64,000 bases of DNA from Rothia kristinae NBRC 15354 (GTDB taxonomy: Bacteria; Actinomycetota; Actinomycetes; Actinomycetales; Micrococcaceae): positions 1 through 64,000 of the forward strand of contig NZ_BCSM01000007.1 in the NCBI RefSeq assembly GCF_001570865.1. The letters are read 5' to 3'. Below the pieces are notes generated by a model that was not told the origin of the DNA, searched no databases, and saw nothing but the letters and a program-made list of their open reading frames with translations. This document shows, in pieces, positions 33,391 to 43,391 of the stretch; within the stretch, counting starts at the first letter, position 1; each line of letters starts with the position of its first letter. The translations under genes were made by a program, and so were the position numbers.

Positions 33391-33756
33391 TCAGTGGAAG
33401 GAGTCCCCGCAGGCGCAGGAGCCCTGGGCGTTGGGGTTGTCGATGGAGAAGCCCTGCTTCTGGATGGTGTCCTCGAAGTCGATGGTCGAGCCGTCCAGAT
33501 ACGGCACGGACATCCGATCCACGATGACCTCGACGCCGTCGAAGTCGCGCACGGCGTCGCCGTCGAGCACGCGCTCGTCGAAGTACAGCTGGTAGATCAG
33601 CCCGGAGCAGCCGCCCGGCTGCACGGCGACCCGCAGCCGCAGGTCCTCGCGGCCCTCCTGCTCGAGCAGGGAGCGGACCTTCTCGGCGGCGACCTCGGTC
33701 AGGGTCACCCCGTGGGTGGGCATCTCGGTGGCAGTCTCTTCGGTGGCGACGCTCAT
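33391..33756 (-). CDS. erpA: A-type iron-sulfur cluster insertion protein
   Basis: A 121-residue A-type carrier that delivers Fe-S clusters to apo-proteins. The three conserved cysteines are C50 (QPGGCSG), C114 and C116 (SCACGDSF). GVTLTEVAAEKVRSLL starts the domain, and the length is typical. ATG at 33756 has GGGAAAGGAAC upstream. The position beside ctaC is conserved in actinobacteria. Confidence 0.93.
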   Translation of the reverse strand: MSVATEETATEMPTHGVTLTEVAAEKVRSLLEQEGREDLRLRVAVQPGGCSGLIYQLYFDERVLDGDAVRDFDGVEVIVDRMSVPYLDGSTIDFEDTIQKQGFSIDNPNAQGSCACGDSFH

Positions 33757-33810
33757 GGTCGTGTTCCTTTCCCGATCGGGGATCTGGCGGATCCGTCCTC
33801 GTGTTCCGAA

Positions 33811-33816
33811 AGCCTA
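33811..33816 (-). promoter_or_regulatory. erpA -10 (TAGGCT)
   Basis: On the - strand TAGGCT lies 54 nt before the ATG of erpA, leaving a leader of about 48 nt with a clear ribosome site. Confidence 0.4.
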
Positions 33817-33857
33817 GTCCGCCGTGCACCTGTGGCCAACGGCGGTGGGCCTTCCGT

Positions 33858-35294
33858 TTATTCCCCGGCGGCCTCGGACCCGGAGCCGTTCTCGTTCATC
33901 CGCGCCAGGAACAGCGCCTGCGCCTCGATGGCCCGGCGGAAGTCCGGGACGTACAGGGACTCGTTGGCGCTGTGGGCGCGGGTGTCCGGATCCTCGATGC
34001 CGGTGATCAGGATCGCGGCCTGCGGGAAGGTCTCGGTCAGCGAGGCGACGAACGGGATGGAGCCGCCCATGCCGGTCAGCACCGGCTGCACGCCCCAGGC
34101 CTCGCCCATCGCGGCGAGCACGGCCTGGGCCGAGGCCGAGGAGGTGTCGGCCTCGAACGGGCTGCCTGCCTCCCCCGCGTCGTAGGTCACCTGCACGCCC
34201 GCGGGAGCGTGCTCGCGCAGGTGCCGCTCCAGCAGTCGGTGGGCCTCGGCCGGGTCCTGGCCCGGTGCCAGCCGCAGGCTGACCCGGGCGCGGCAGGTCT
34301 CGACCATCGTGTTGGAGGAGTGCTCCACCGGGGTCACGTCCATTCCGATCACCGACAGCGCCGGCTGGGCCCACAGCCGCGACGTGAGGGATCCGCGCCC
34401 GGCCAGCGCCGCCTCCTCGGCCACCCCGGCGTCGGCCCGGAAGTCGGCCTCGTCGTAGTCCAGCTCCGGCTCCGGCGCGCGCACGAGGCCCTCGACGGCG
34501 ACCGCGCCGTCGGCATCGTGCAGGGTGGCCAGCAGCCGGACCATCACGGTGGTCGCATCCAGCAGGGGCCCGCCGAACATCCCCGAGTGCAGCGCGTGGT
34601 CCATCATGCGCACGGTGACCGTGCCGGAGACGACCCCGCGCAGACTCGAGGTCAGGGCCGGGACCCCGGCCCGCCAGTTCGCCGAATCAGCGACGACGAT
34701 GGTCTGCGCGGCCAGCTTGTCCCGATACTGAGCCAGGAAGTTCTCGAAGCTGGGCGAGCCCGCCTCCTCCTCCCCCTCGATGAACAGGGTGATGCCCAGG
34801 CGCAGGTCATCCCCGAGGGTGTCGATCAGGTGGCGCACCGAGGCCAGATGGACCATGACCCCGGCCTTGTCATCGGCGGCCCCGCGGCCGTAGAGCCGAT
34901 CGCCCACCGGGGTGGCGACGAAGGGCTCGGTGTTCCACTGCTGCGGATCGGAGACCGGCTGCACGTCGTGGTGGGCGTAGAGCATGACGGTCGGATACCC
35001 CGGGGCGGCCGGTCGGGAGGCGACGACGGCGGGCATCCCCTGGGATCCGTCCGGGCGGGCGGCGGTGAGGATCTCCACCTGCTCCAGCCCGGCCTGGCGA
35101 GCCAGCTCGGCGACGGCCTCCGCGCTGCGGGACACCTGGCTGAGGTCGTGGCTCTCCCAGGCGATCGAGGGGATGGCGACCAGCTCGGTGAGCTGCTCGA
35201 GGATCCGCGGGAAGTCCTCCTCCACCGCGCGCATCAGCGCGGCGTGCTCCTGCGGGCGGTCGGCGGGCGTGTGGGGTGTTGCATCGGTGCTCAT
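33858..35294 (-). CDS. M20 family zinc dipeptidase
   Basis: A 478-residue M20/M25/M40 metallopeptidase of the CNDP-dipeptidase-like group. LYAHHDVQPV (first metal His and Asp), GRGAADDKAGV (bridging Asp), EGEEEAGSPS (catalytic Glu-Glu) and a later HSANES contribute metal ligands. MLDHALHSGMFGG-type sequence marks the lid/dimer domain. Substrates are probably dipeptides or N-acyl amino acids; not determinable here. ATG at 35294 is 7 nt after a TAGGCT -10 and has GGAGGG; the longer upstream frame crosses the divergent promoter. Confidence 0.9.
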   Translation of the reverse strand: MSTDATPHTPADRPQEHAALMRAVEEDFPRILEQLTELVAIPSIAWESHDLSQVSRSAEAVAELARQAGLEQVEILTAARPDGSQGMPAVVASRPAAPGYPTVMLYAHHDVQPVSDPQQWNTEPFVATPVGDRLYGRGAADDKAGVMVHLASVRHLIDTLGDDLRLGITLFIEGEEEAGSPSFENFLAQYRDKLAAQTIVVADSANWRAGVPALTSSLRGVVSGTVTVRMMDHALHSGMFGGPLLDATTVMVRLLATLHDADGAVAVEGLVRAPEPELDYDEADFRADAGVAEEAALAGRGSLTSRLWAQPALSVIGMDVTPVEHSSNTMVETCRARVSLRLAPGQDPAEAHRLLERHLREHAPAGVQVTYDAGEAGSPFEADTSSASAQAVLAAMGEAWGVQPVLTGMGGSIPFVASLTETFPQAAILITGIEDPDTRAHSANESLYVPDFRRAIEAQALFLARMNENGSGSEAAGE

Positions 35295-35301
35295 GCCCTC
35301 C

Positions 35302-35307
35302 AGCCTA
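35302..35307 (-). promoter_or_regulatory. -10 (TAGGCT) for the M20 dipeptidase, leaderless candidate
   Basis: On the - strand, TAGGCT is 7 nt before the ATG. The opposing DUF3043 promoter is about 105 bp away. Confidence 0.45.
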
Positions 35308-35409
35308 TCCGCGCCCGCCCCGCATGCACCGGCCCGGGCCGCCGCGCGGGCTTCCCACCGGCCCGCCCGGCAGGTCGTGCGCCCGGGCCGCACCGGGACG
35401 GCGGACCGG

Positions 35410-35415
35410 TACCAT
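35410..35415 (+). promoter_or_regulatory. -10 (TACCAT) for the DUF3043 gene, leaderless candidate
   Basis: TACCAT is followed by 6 nt and GTG 35422. Confidence 0.4.
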
Positions 35416-35421
35416 GGTCGG

Positions 35422-36033
35422 GTGTTCGGAAAGAAGAAGAAATCCCAGGAAGATCGGCCCGATCCCGCCCAGGAGAGCGTCCGGGAATCGCCGACCCGCC
35501 CACACGACGGCGGGCGCGGAACGACCCCCGGCAAGGGCCGCCCCACCCCCAGCCGCAAGGAGCAGGAGGCCGCCCGGCGTCGTCCGCTGGTCCCCCAGGA
35601 TCGCAAGGCGGCCAAGGAAGCCAACCGCGAGGCCGCCCGCGAGGCGCGGATCCTGCAGAACCAGGCGATGCAGACCGGCGACGAACGCTACCTGCCCGCG
35701 CGCGATCGGGGCCCGCAGCGCCGCTTCGCGCGCGACTTCGTGGATTCCCGGCGCAACATCGGCGACTTCTTCATCGTCGTGTTGCTGATCCTGTTCATCG
35801 GAAGCATGTTCCTGCCGGCCCAGCAGCCCATCCTGGTGAACATCATGTGGATCCTGATCCTCGTATGGATCATCGACACCTGGCTGATGTGGCGGAAGCT
35901 GAAATCCCGCCTGGTCGAGAAGTTCACCACGGTCCAGCAGGGCTCGGCCTGGTACGCGTGGAACCGGGCCATGATGATCCGCCGCCTGCGTCTGCCCAAG
36001 CCCCAGGTCCGCCACGGGGAGCGCCCCGCCTGA
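35422..36033 (+). CDS. DUF3043 membrane protein
   Basis: A 203-residue actinobacterial DUF3043 protein of unknown function. The N-terminal ~100 residues are very basic and probably cytoplasmic (FGKKKKSQED, SRKEQEAARRRPLVPQDRKA). Two membrane helices follow (DFFIVVLLILFIGSMFLP, ILVNIMWILILVWIIDTWLMW), then a basic tail with WYAWNRAMMIRRLRLPKP. GTG at 35422 matches the family start and the -10 spacing. Stops of this gene and pyrD are 8 nt apart and share a hairpin. Confidence 0.85.
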   Translation: MFGKKKKSQEDRPDPAQESVRESPTRPHDGGRGTTPGKGRPTPSRKEQEAARRRPLVPQDRKAAKEANREAAREARILQNQAMQTGDERYLPARDRGPQRRFARDFVDSRRNIGDFFIVVLLILFIGSMFLPAQQPILVNIMWILILVWIIDTWLMWRKLKSRLVEKFTTVQQGSAWYAWNRAMMIRRLRLPKPQVRHGERPA

Positions 36034-36062
36034 TCCCCGCCTCAGCGGGAGCGGCGGGGATC
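36032..36062. terminator. Bidirectional terminator shared by DUF3043 and pyrD
   Basis: GATCCCCGCC (36032-36041) pairs with GGCGGGGATC (36053-36062), with an 11-nt loop. It overlaps the ends of both convergent genes. Confidence 0.55.
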
Positions 36063-37154
36063 CCGCCGAGCCATCAGCCGGCGTAGGCCGCGGTTGATCC
36101 GGCGGACCCAGAACGGGCCCTCGTAGAGGAACGCGGTGTAGCCCTGCACGAGGTCTGCCCCGTGCTCCAGGCGCTCGTAGACATCCTGGGCCGTGGTGAT
36201 GCCGCCGACCGAGACGACGGCCATGGACTCCGGGACGATGCCGCGCAGCAGATCCAGGACCTCCAGGGCCCGTCGACGCAGGGGCTCGCCGGAGAGCCCG
36301 CCCGCGCCGCGCTCGGCCACCTCCGCGGGGTCGCTGCGCAGGCCCAGGCCCTCGCGGGCGATCGTGGTGTTCACCGCGATGATCCCGTCCAGACCGACTC
36401 GCTCGGCCAGCTCGGCGATCTCCCGGATCTGCTCGTCCTCCAGATCCGGGGCGATCTTCACCAGCAGGGGCACGTGACGCCCGGCCACCCGGTCCGCCTC
36501 CTCCCCGACCGCGCGCAGCAGCGGCTCGAGGCTCTGCGCGGTCTGCAGATCCCGCAGGCCGGGAGTGTTCGGGGAGCTGACGTTCACGGCCAGGTAATCG
36601 GCCTGCGGGGCCAGGGCGCGGGTGCTCTCCAGGTAATCCGCGGTGGCCTCCTCCAGGGGCACGATCTTGGTCTTGCCGATGTTCACCCCGATCACGGGGC
36701 GGACGCGGCGTCCGCTCCGAGCCCCCTCCAGGTCCGCGTGCGCCGCGGCCAGGCGCGGGCCGATGGCCCCGGCGCCGTCGTTGTTGAAGCCCATGCGGTT
36801 GATCACGGCGCGGTCGCGCACGAGGCGGAACAGCCGCGGGCGGGGATTGCCGGGCTGGGCCTGGGCCGTGATGGTGCCGACCTCAACATGCCCGAACCCC
36901 AGATCCGCCAGCGCCGCGACGCCGGTTGCGCCTTTGTCGAAGCCGGCGGCCAGACCGAAGGGCGACGGGAAGTCCAGCCCCAGAGCGCGGGTGCGCAGCT
37001 GCGGGTGGGGGGCGCACAGGACCCGCAGGAGCCGGGAGGCGCCGGTGGCCCGGGCCGCCTTGATGCCGTCGAAGCCGATGCGGTGGGCTCGTTCGGGATC
37101 CATCCCGGAGAAGACCACGCGGAAGAAGGTCGGGTAGAAGCGCACCATGTTCAT
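36042..37154 (-). CDS. pyrD: Quinone-dependent dihydroorotate dehydrogenase (class 2)
   Basis: A 370-residue FMN enzyme that oxidises dihydroorotate to orotate in pyrimidine synthesis, passing electrons to the quinone pool at the membrane. The N-terminal helical part (MVRFYPTFFRVVFSGMDPERAH) is the quinone-tunnel extension of class 2. FGLAAGFDKGATG, NRMGFNNDGAGAIGPRL, NVSSPNTPGLRDLQ (catalytic Ser), and SVGGITTAQDVYERLEHGADLVQGYTAF follow. ATG at 37154 is 8 nt after TATAAC; the second ATG at 37148 is possible. It shares the electron acceptor with the bcc-aa3 complex encoded nearby. Confidence 0.95.
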   Translation of the reverse strand: MNMVRFYPTFFRVVFSGMDPERAHRIGFDGIKAARATGASRLLRVLCAPHPQLRTRALGLDFPSPFGLAAGFDKGATGVAALADLGFGHVEVGTITAQAQPGNPRPRLFRLVRDRAVINRMGFNNDGAGAIGPRLAAAHADLEGARSGRRVRPVIGVNIGKTKIVPLEEATADYLESTRALAPQADYLAVNVSSPNTPGLRDLQTAQSLEPLLRAVGEEADRVAGRHVPLLVKIAPDLEDEQIREIAELAERVGLDGIIAVNTTIAREGLGLRSDPAEVAERGAGGLSGEPLRRRALEVLDLLRGIVPESMAVVSVGGITTAQDVYERLEHGADLVQGYTAFLYEGPFWVRRINRGLRRLMARRDPRRSR

Positions 37155-37162
37155 CCTCGCTC

Positions 37163-37168
37163 GTTATA
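37163..37168 (-). promoter_or_regulatory. pyrD -10 (TATAAC)
   Basis: On the - strand, TATAAC lies 8 nt before the ATG. It sits in a locally A/T-rich stretch between uppS and pyrD. Confidence 0.45.
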
Positions 37169-37202
37169 TCTCAGGTTGCAGTTGAAGGTCTGTTGTTCAA
37201 TC

Positions 37203-37988
37203 TCAGGTGTTGCTTGAAGCCTTGTCGACGGCCGCCCCGTAGCGTCGGTCCCGCCGGGCGTACTCCTCGACCGCGCGCCACAGCACGAGCCGGTCCATGT
37301 CCGGCCAGAGCACGTCCATGAAGACCATCTCCGCGTAGGCCGACTGCCACAGGAGGAAGTTGGAGAAGCGCTGCTCCCCCGAGGTGCGCAGGAACAGGTC
37401 GACGTCGGGCACCTCGGGCTCGTCCAGGTACCGGGCGAAGGTCTTCTCCGTGACCGAGCCCGGCTTCAGGCGCCCTGCCGCGGCGTCGGCGGCGATGGCG
37501 GCGGCGGCATCGGCGATCTCGGCGCGGCCCCCGTAGTTCACGCACATCACCAGCGTGCACACCGTGTTCTCTCTGGTCTCCCGCTCGCACTGCTCCAGCT
37601 GCCGGATCACCGAGGTCCACAGTCGGGGTCTGCGCCCGGCCCACCGGATGCGCACCCCCCAGGACTTCAGGGTCTCCAGCTGGCGCTCCAGCACGTCCGT
37701 GCAGAAGCGCATGAGGAAGCTGACCTCGTCCAGGGAGCGCTTCCAGTTCTCCGTGGAGAAGGCGTAGGCGCTGACATACGGGATCCCCATCTCGATGGCC
37801 CCGGCCACGACGTCCAGCAGCGCCTGCTCCCCGGCCTTGTGGCCCTCGTTGCGCGGCAGACCGCGGGCGTTGGCCCACCGGCCGTTGCCGTCCATGACCA
37901 CCGCGACGTGCTGCGGCACGAAGCGCCGGGGGATGTCCGGCGCGGTGCGACCGCTGGGATGGAGGAAGGGCTGCACCGGCTGATTCAT
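37203..37988 (-). CDS. uppS: Isoprenyl (undecaprenyl-type) diphosphate synthase
   Basis: A 261-residue cis-prenyltransferase that builds the C50/C55 polyprenyl diphosphate carrier for cell-wall synthesis. [13 protein letters not shown] (catalytic Asp33), [15 protein letters not shown] and [21 protein letters not shown] are the family motifs. ATG at 37988 overlaps the recO stop (ATGA), so it is coupled to recO. uppP in this window regenerates its product. Confidence 0.95.
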   Translation of the reverse strand: MNQPVQPFLHPSGRTAPDIPRRFVPQHVAVVMDGNGRWANARGLPRNEGHKAGEQALLDVVAGAIEMGIPYVSAYAFSTENWKRSLDEVSFLMRFCTDVLERQLETLKSWGVRIRWAGRRPRLWTSVIRQLEQCERETRENTVCTLVMCVNYGGRAEIADAAAAIAADAAAGRLKPGSVTEKTFARYLDEPEVPDVDLFLRTSGEQRFSNFLLWQSAYAEMVFMDVLWPDMDRLVLWRAVEEYARRDRRYGAAVDKASSNT

Positions 37989-38746
37989 CGAGGCCTTTCT
38001 TCCAGCAGATCGAAGGACCGGAACGCTTGGTCCAGGTGCCACTGTACCGAAGCCCGCACCAGCCGCCCGGTCCGACGACGCGAGGCATCGTCGTCCGCCG
38101 AGTCCAGCGCGGCCCAGTCACCCCGGGCCAGGGCGTCGAGGCGGTCCAGATCCCCGGCGCGCAGGGGCCGGTCCCCCGGTTCCAGGCATCCGGAGCCGAC
38201 GGCGCCGCCGTCGCGCACGGACCACCCGAGAAGGTCCGCCTCACCCCCGCAGCGCACGCAGCGGTTCGTGCTGACCGACCAGCCGGCCGCTGCCAGGGCG
38301 CGCAGCAGGTAGGAGTCCAGGACGTCGCGCGGATCGTGCAGGTGCCGCGCCAGGGCCGACAGCGCCCCGGCCGTGAGGGGGAACAGCGCCGCGGCCGTGT
38401 CCTGCTCCCCCTGCCCGATGCGGTCGGCGACCTCGCAGATCGCGCTGGCCGCCACATACGCGTCCCAATCGGCCACCAGCGGGGCGGAGTAGGCCTTGAC
38501 GGTCACGGCCTGGGTGATCGTGGCCAGGGAGCGTCCGGAGACGAAGGAGACGTCCGCGACCATGAACGGCTCCAGGCGCGCCCCCATCTTCGACGAGGCC
38601 CGCCGCACCCCCTTGGCCACCGCGCGCAGCATCCCGTGGTGGGCGGTGAGACCCACGATGATCCGGTCGGCCTCCCCCAGGGGGTGGGTCGCGAGGATCA
38701 GCAGCAGGTCCCGGGAGCTGCGGGCGGGGATCGCGGTCAGAGGCAC
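37985..38746 (-). CDS. recO: DNA repair protein RecO
   Basis: A 253-residue RecFOR-pathway protein that loads RecA on SSB-coated [42 protein letters not shown] is too long to be anything but the OB-fold start; its key part is [18 protein letters not shown] and a later Cys form the zinc site of the C-terminal domain. I chose GTG at 38746 because homology begins there; the frame is open 22 codons further without homology. The leuA hairpin terminator lies upstream. Confidence 0.92.
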   Translation of the reverse strand: MPLTAIPARSSRDLLLILATHPLGEADRIIVGLTAHHGMLRAVAKGVRRASSKMGARLEPFMVADVSFVSGRSLATITQAVTVKAYSAPLVADWDAYVAASAICEVADRIGQGEQDTAAALFPLTAGALSALARHLHDPRDVLDSYLLRALAAAGWSVSTNRCVRCGGEADLLGWSVRDGGAVGSGCLEPGDRPLRAGDLDRLDALARGDWAALDSADDDASRRRTGRLVRASVQWHLDQAFRSFDLLEERPR

Positions 38747-38776
38747 GCCTCCATTCTCCCACGGCAGCCCGCTCGA

Positions 38777-38800
38777 GGCCGGGAGCGCAGGGTCCCGGCC
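38777..38800 (-). terminator. Hairpin after leuA
   Basis: GGCCGGGA, an 8-nt loop and TCCCGGCC, 39 nt downstream of the leuA stop. A perfect 8-bp stem without a T run. Confidence 0.45.
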
Positions 38801-38839
38801 GACGGCGGCCACGGCACGGGCCGATCCGAACGCCCCGAC

Positions 38840-40594
<1,755 letters not shown>

Positions 40595-40625
40595 TCAGGA
40601 TGGGCGGTCGACGCGGGCGGCGGCT

Positions 40626-40669
40626 CCGCAGCGAGGGGGTCGGCCTAGGGGAAGCTGACCTCGCTGCGG
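40626..40669 (-). promoter_or_regulatory. leuA leader hairpin (possible attenuator)
   Basis: CCGCAGCGAGG (40669-40659 on -) pairs perfectly with CCTCGCTGCGG (40636-40626), an 11-bp stem. Its left arm lies inside the leader ORF and its right arm just after the ORF stop, so ribosome position would decide whether it forms. Confidence 0.5.
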
Positions 40670-40704
40670 CGGCTAAGGCGTCGGAGTACTGCCGTGTGCA
40701 TCAC
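40645..40704 (-). CDS. leuA leader peptide ORF (19 codons)
   Basis: A short ORF ending 71 nt before leuA. GTG at 40704, followed by ATG at 40701, encodes (M)MHTAVLRRLSRRSEVSFP and stops at TAG. It starts 6 nt after a TACGTT -10 (40716-40711), so it would be translated leaderlessly from the mRNA 5' end. It contains two Leu codons, CTC and the rare CTT, around Arg codons CGA CGC. Its 3' end is one arm of the leader hairpin. A role in leuA control is inference; leader peptides have been proposed for actinobacterial leuA genes, but this one is not Leu-rich. Confidence 0.5.
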   Translation of the reverse strand: MMHTAVLRRLSRRSEVSFP

Positions 40705-40817
40705 ATCAGCAACGTATCACCGTGCCCCGCCGCACGCCCCCTGCCCGCCCCGGAGTCCAGATAATGGACGAACCGGGACCGGCTCGGGCGTTCCCGCACC
40801 GCGCGGGCCGCCCGGGC

Positions 40818-42287
40818 CTAGTACCCGAAGGCCTGCTGGCAGGGGGACTCCTGCGCGGTCTGCCCGGAGGCGCCGCCGACGATCTCCTGGTCATCGGCCT
40901 TGACCTTGTCGCCCGAGGTGAAGTCCAGCCCGGGCAGCACCGCGACCCCGGCGTAGGCCTCGCTGGGCTGGATCTGCTCCGCCGCAACCCCCAGGGCCTG
41001 ACCGATCTGCTCCGCCTGCTCCTCATAGCCGGTGCTGTAGTACACGGTCGTGCCGGCCAGCTGGTTCTGGGCCTGCTGGTGCGTGACCTGCGTGTAGCCC
41101 AGCTTCTCCACGAGGTCGGCCACGTGCTCCCCCTGGGAGCTCGTGCCGGTCGCATCGATCACCGAGACCGGCACGGAGCGGTCCACCGACGCCGACGGGG
41201 AGGGCTGCGCGGAGGCGGAGGCGGAGGGCTGCTCCTTCGCCGCCAGGGATCCGTCCTTGCGCAGGGTCGCGAAGACCTGCTGCGCGGAGTCGGACAGCTG
41301 CAGCTTGTTCGGGTTGGCCGGATAGGCCTCGTTCGGCACCGTCGCGAAGACCACCTTGTCCAGGTCGACGCCGGCGAAGATGCTGCCGATCGACACGAGG
41401 GTGCTGGGATCGGTCAGCCCGGAATCCACGGTCACGTTCTGCGTGATCGCCTCCGCGATCCGGTACATCGTCCCCGGGTTGGTCAGGGTCCCCTGCGCCT
41501 TGACCTTGCGCAGCAGCGAGGCCAGGAACGCCTGCTGGGCCTTGATCCGGGTGGTGTCCGAGCCGTCGCCGAAGCCGTGGCGGGAGCGCAGGAAGGACAG
41601 GGCCTGCTCCCCTTCCACCTCCGACTCCCCCTTGGGCAGCTTCAGCCCCGAGTAGGGATCATCGACCGCCTGGTCCACACAGACCTGCACCCCTCCCACC
41701 ACGGAGCTGAGCTGCTTGACGGCGTTGAAGTCCACGAGCATGAAGTGGTCGATGTTGATCCCGGTGATCTTGTTGATCGTGGCCACCGAGCACCCCGGCC
41801 CGCCGTGATCCAGGGATTCGTTGATCTGGGTGTCCGGGGACTCAGGGTAGGTCTGCCCCGTCTTCTGGTTGGTGCACTGCGGGATGTCCACCATCAGGTC
41901 CCGGGGGAAGGAGACGACGCTGACGTTCTGCCGGTCCTGACTGATCTGCACCAGCATCATCACATCCGAGCGGGCCCCCGAGGAGGCATCGGCGGCGTCG
42001 CCGTAGGCGCTGTTGGCCCCGGCGCGGGTGTCCGATCCGATCACCAGGATGTCCAGGGGACCGTCCTCGAGGTTCTCGCTGCCCCCGAGGTTCAGGGCGT
42101 CGGTGCTGACGTTGTGCCGCAGCCGCAGGGCCGCGACGCCGCCGGCGCCCATCACGACCAGCAGCAGGGCGATGCAGCACAGCGCGGCCCACAGGCCGCT
42201 GCGCGAGACCAGTCCGTCGTTGCGGAAGTGCCGACCGCGGGGCACGGCGCGGACGTCCTGCTCGGGGGCGCTGGAGGTTTCTGGCAC
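40818..42287 (-). CDS. LCP (LytR-CpsA-Psr) family wall-polymer ligase with LytR_C domain
   Basis: A 489-residue membrane-anchored protein. A cytoplasmic N-terminus and one helix (ALCCIALLLVVMGAGGVAAL) lead to an extracellular LCP domain: ILVIGSDTRAG, RSDVMMLVQISQDRQNVSVVSFPRDLMVDIP, TINKITGINIDHFMLVDFNAV and LSFLRSRHGFGDGSDTTRIKAQQAFL, with the Arg/Asp residues that hold the pyrophosphate lipid. A Ser/Pro/Ala linker joins a C-terminal LytR_C domain (VPVSVIDATGTSSQGEHVADLVEKLGY). It probably attaches glycopolymers to peptidoglycan. GTG at 42287 follows AGGAG. Confidence 0.92.
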   Translation of the reverse strand: MPETSSAPEQDVRAVPRGRHFRNDGLVSRSGLWAALCCIALLLVVMGAGGVAALRLRHNVSTDALNLGGSENLEDGPLDILVIGSDTRAGANSAYGDAADASSGARSDVMMLVQISQDRQNVSVVSFPRDLMVDIPQCTNQKTGQTYPESPDTQINESLDHGGPGCSVATINKITGINIDHFMLVDFNAVKQLSSVVGGVQVCVDQAVDDPYSGLKLPKGESEVEGEQALSFLRSRHGFGDGSDTTRIKAQQAFLASLLRKVKAQGTLTNPGTMYRIAEAITQNVTVDSGLTDPSTLVSIGSIFAGVDLDKVVFATVPNEAYPANPNKLQLSDSAQQVFATLRKDGSLAAKEQPSASASAQPSPSASVDRSVPVSVIDATGTSSQGEHVADLVEKLGYTQVTHQQAQNQLAGTTVYYSTGYEEQAEQIGQALGVAAEQIQPSEAYAGVAVLPGLDFTSGDKVKADDQEIVGGASGQTAQESPCQQAFGY

Positions 42288-42323
42288 GGAGTCTCCTGGG
42301 GGAAGAGGCCGGGGTCGCGCTCG

Positions 42324-42329
42324 ATTCTA
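42324..42329 (-). promoter_or_regulatory. LCP gene -10 (TAGAAT)
   Basis: On the - strand, TAGAAT lies 36 nt before the GTG, giving a leader of about 30 nt with an AGGAG site. Confidence 0.4.
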
Positions 42330-42363
42330 CGACGCCCGGCTGAATGCCGCCCGTGAGTCGGGA

Positions 42364-43389
42364 TCAGAACCCCAGCCGGCCCAGGGCGCGCGGATCGCGC
42401 TGCCAGTCCTTGGCGACCTTCACGTGGATGCTCAGGTACACCTTCGCCCCCAGCAGGGGCTCGATCCCGGCCCGGGCCTTGGTGCCGATCTCCTTCAGCC
42501 GCGAGCCCCGGCGCCCGATGATGATGGCCTTCTGGGACTCCCGCTCCACGTACAGGTTCACGTGCACATCCACCATCGGGTCCTCGGCGGGGCGACCCTC
42601 CCGGTCGACCATCTCCTCGACCGTGACGGCCACCGAGTGCGGCAGCTCGTCCCGGACCCCCTCCAGGGCCGCCTCGCGCACCAGCTCGGCGATCATCACC
42701 GCCTCCGGCTCATCCGTGAGATCCCCCTCCGGGTACAGCGGCGGGGAGACCGGCAGGTGGGAGCCCAGCACCTGCGCGACCGCCTCCACCTGGTAGCCGC
42801 TGACCGCGGAGACGGGGATGACGTCGGCCCAGCCGGAGCGACCGGCATCGGACTCGGCCTTCGGCGCACCCGCGCCGGAGCCGCGGCGTCGGGCCCGACG
42901 CTGCCGGCGGGCCTCCTGCTCGGCGGCCATGGTCTCCTCGCCGAGGGCCTGCACGGCCAGCAGCTGCTCGGCCAGACGCTGCGGAGGCACCGCATCCGCC
43001 TTCGTGACGATCGCGACGACGGGCCGGTTCCCGGCCGCGGCCAGCTGCGCGGCGATGTAGCGATCCCCGGGACCGATCCGCTCATCGGCCGGCAGGCAGA
43101 ACCCGATGACGTCCACCTCCGCCAGGGTCTCGGCCACCAGGTCGTTCAGCCGCTGACCCAGCAGGGTGCGCGGCCGGTGCAGCCCCGGGGTGTCGATGAG
43201 GATCAGCTGGTGCTCGGGACGGTGCACGATCCCCCGGATCGTGTGCCGGGTGGTCTGCGGACGGTTGGACGTGATGGCCACCTTCTGACCCACCAGGGCG
43301 TTGGTCAGGGTGGACTTCCCGGCATTGGGGCGCCCGACGAGCACGGCGAAGCCCGCCCGGAAGCCCTCGGGAACGGCGGCGAATTCCAT
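42364..43389 (-). CDS. era: GTPase Era
   Basis: A 341-residue GTPase that binds the 3' end of 16S rRNA in 30S assembly. G1 GRPNAGKS (19-26), G3 DTPGLHRPRTLLGQRLN, G4 TKAD and G5 SAV are present. The KH domain carries IIIGRRGSRLKEIGTKARAGIE. Between G4 and G5 there is an extra segment of about 30 residues rich in Arg, Ala and Gly (RRQRRARRRGSGAGAP) that most Era proteins lack. I use ATG at 43389 with GAGGAG 5 nt upstream; GTG at 43395 would overlap the preceding gene by 4 nt. Confidence 0.95.
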   Translation of the reverse strand: MEFAAVPEGFRAGFAVLVGRPNAGKSTLTNALVGQKVAITSNRPQTTRHTIRGIVHRPEHQLILIDTPGLHRPRTLLGQRLNDLVAETLAEVDVIGFCLPADERIGPGDRYIAAQLAAAGNRPVVAIVTKADAVPPQRLAEQLLAVQALGEETMAAEQEARRQRRARRRGSGAGAPKAESDAGRSGWADVIPVSAVSGYQVEAVAQVLGSHLPVSPPLYPEGDLTDEPEAVMIAELVREAALEGVRDELPHSVAVTVEEMVDREGRPAEDPMVDVHVNLYVERESQKAIIIGRRGSRLKEIGTKARAGIEPLLGAKVYLSIHVKVAKDWQRDPRALGRLGF

Positions 43390-43391
43390 GG

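Noticed and set aside
37169-37219. Similar stretches TCTCAGGT...TTGAAG flanking the uppS stop, possibly a direct repeat.
   Set aside because: The two copies differ at several positions and one is coding sequence; too weak to call.
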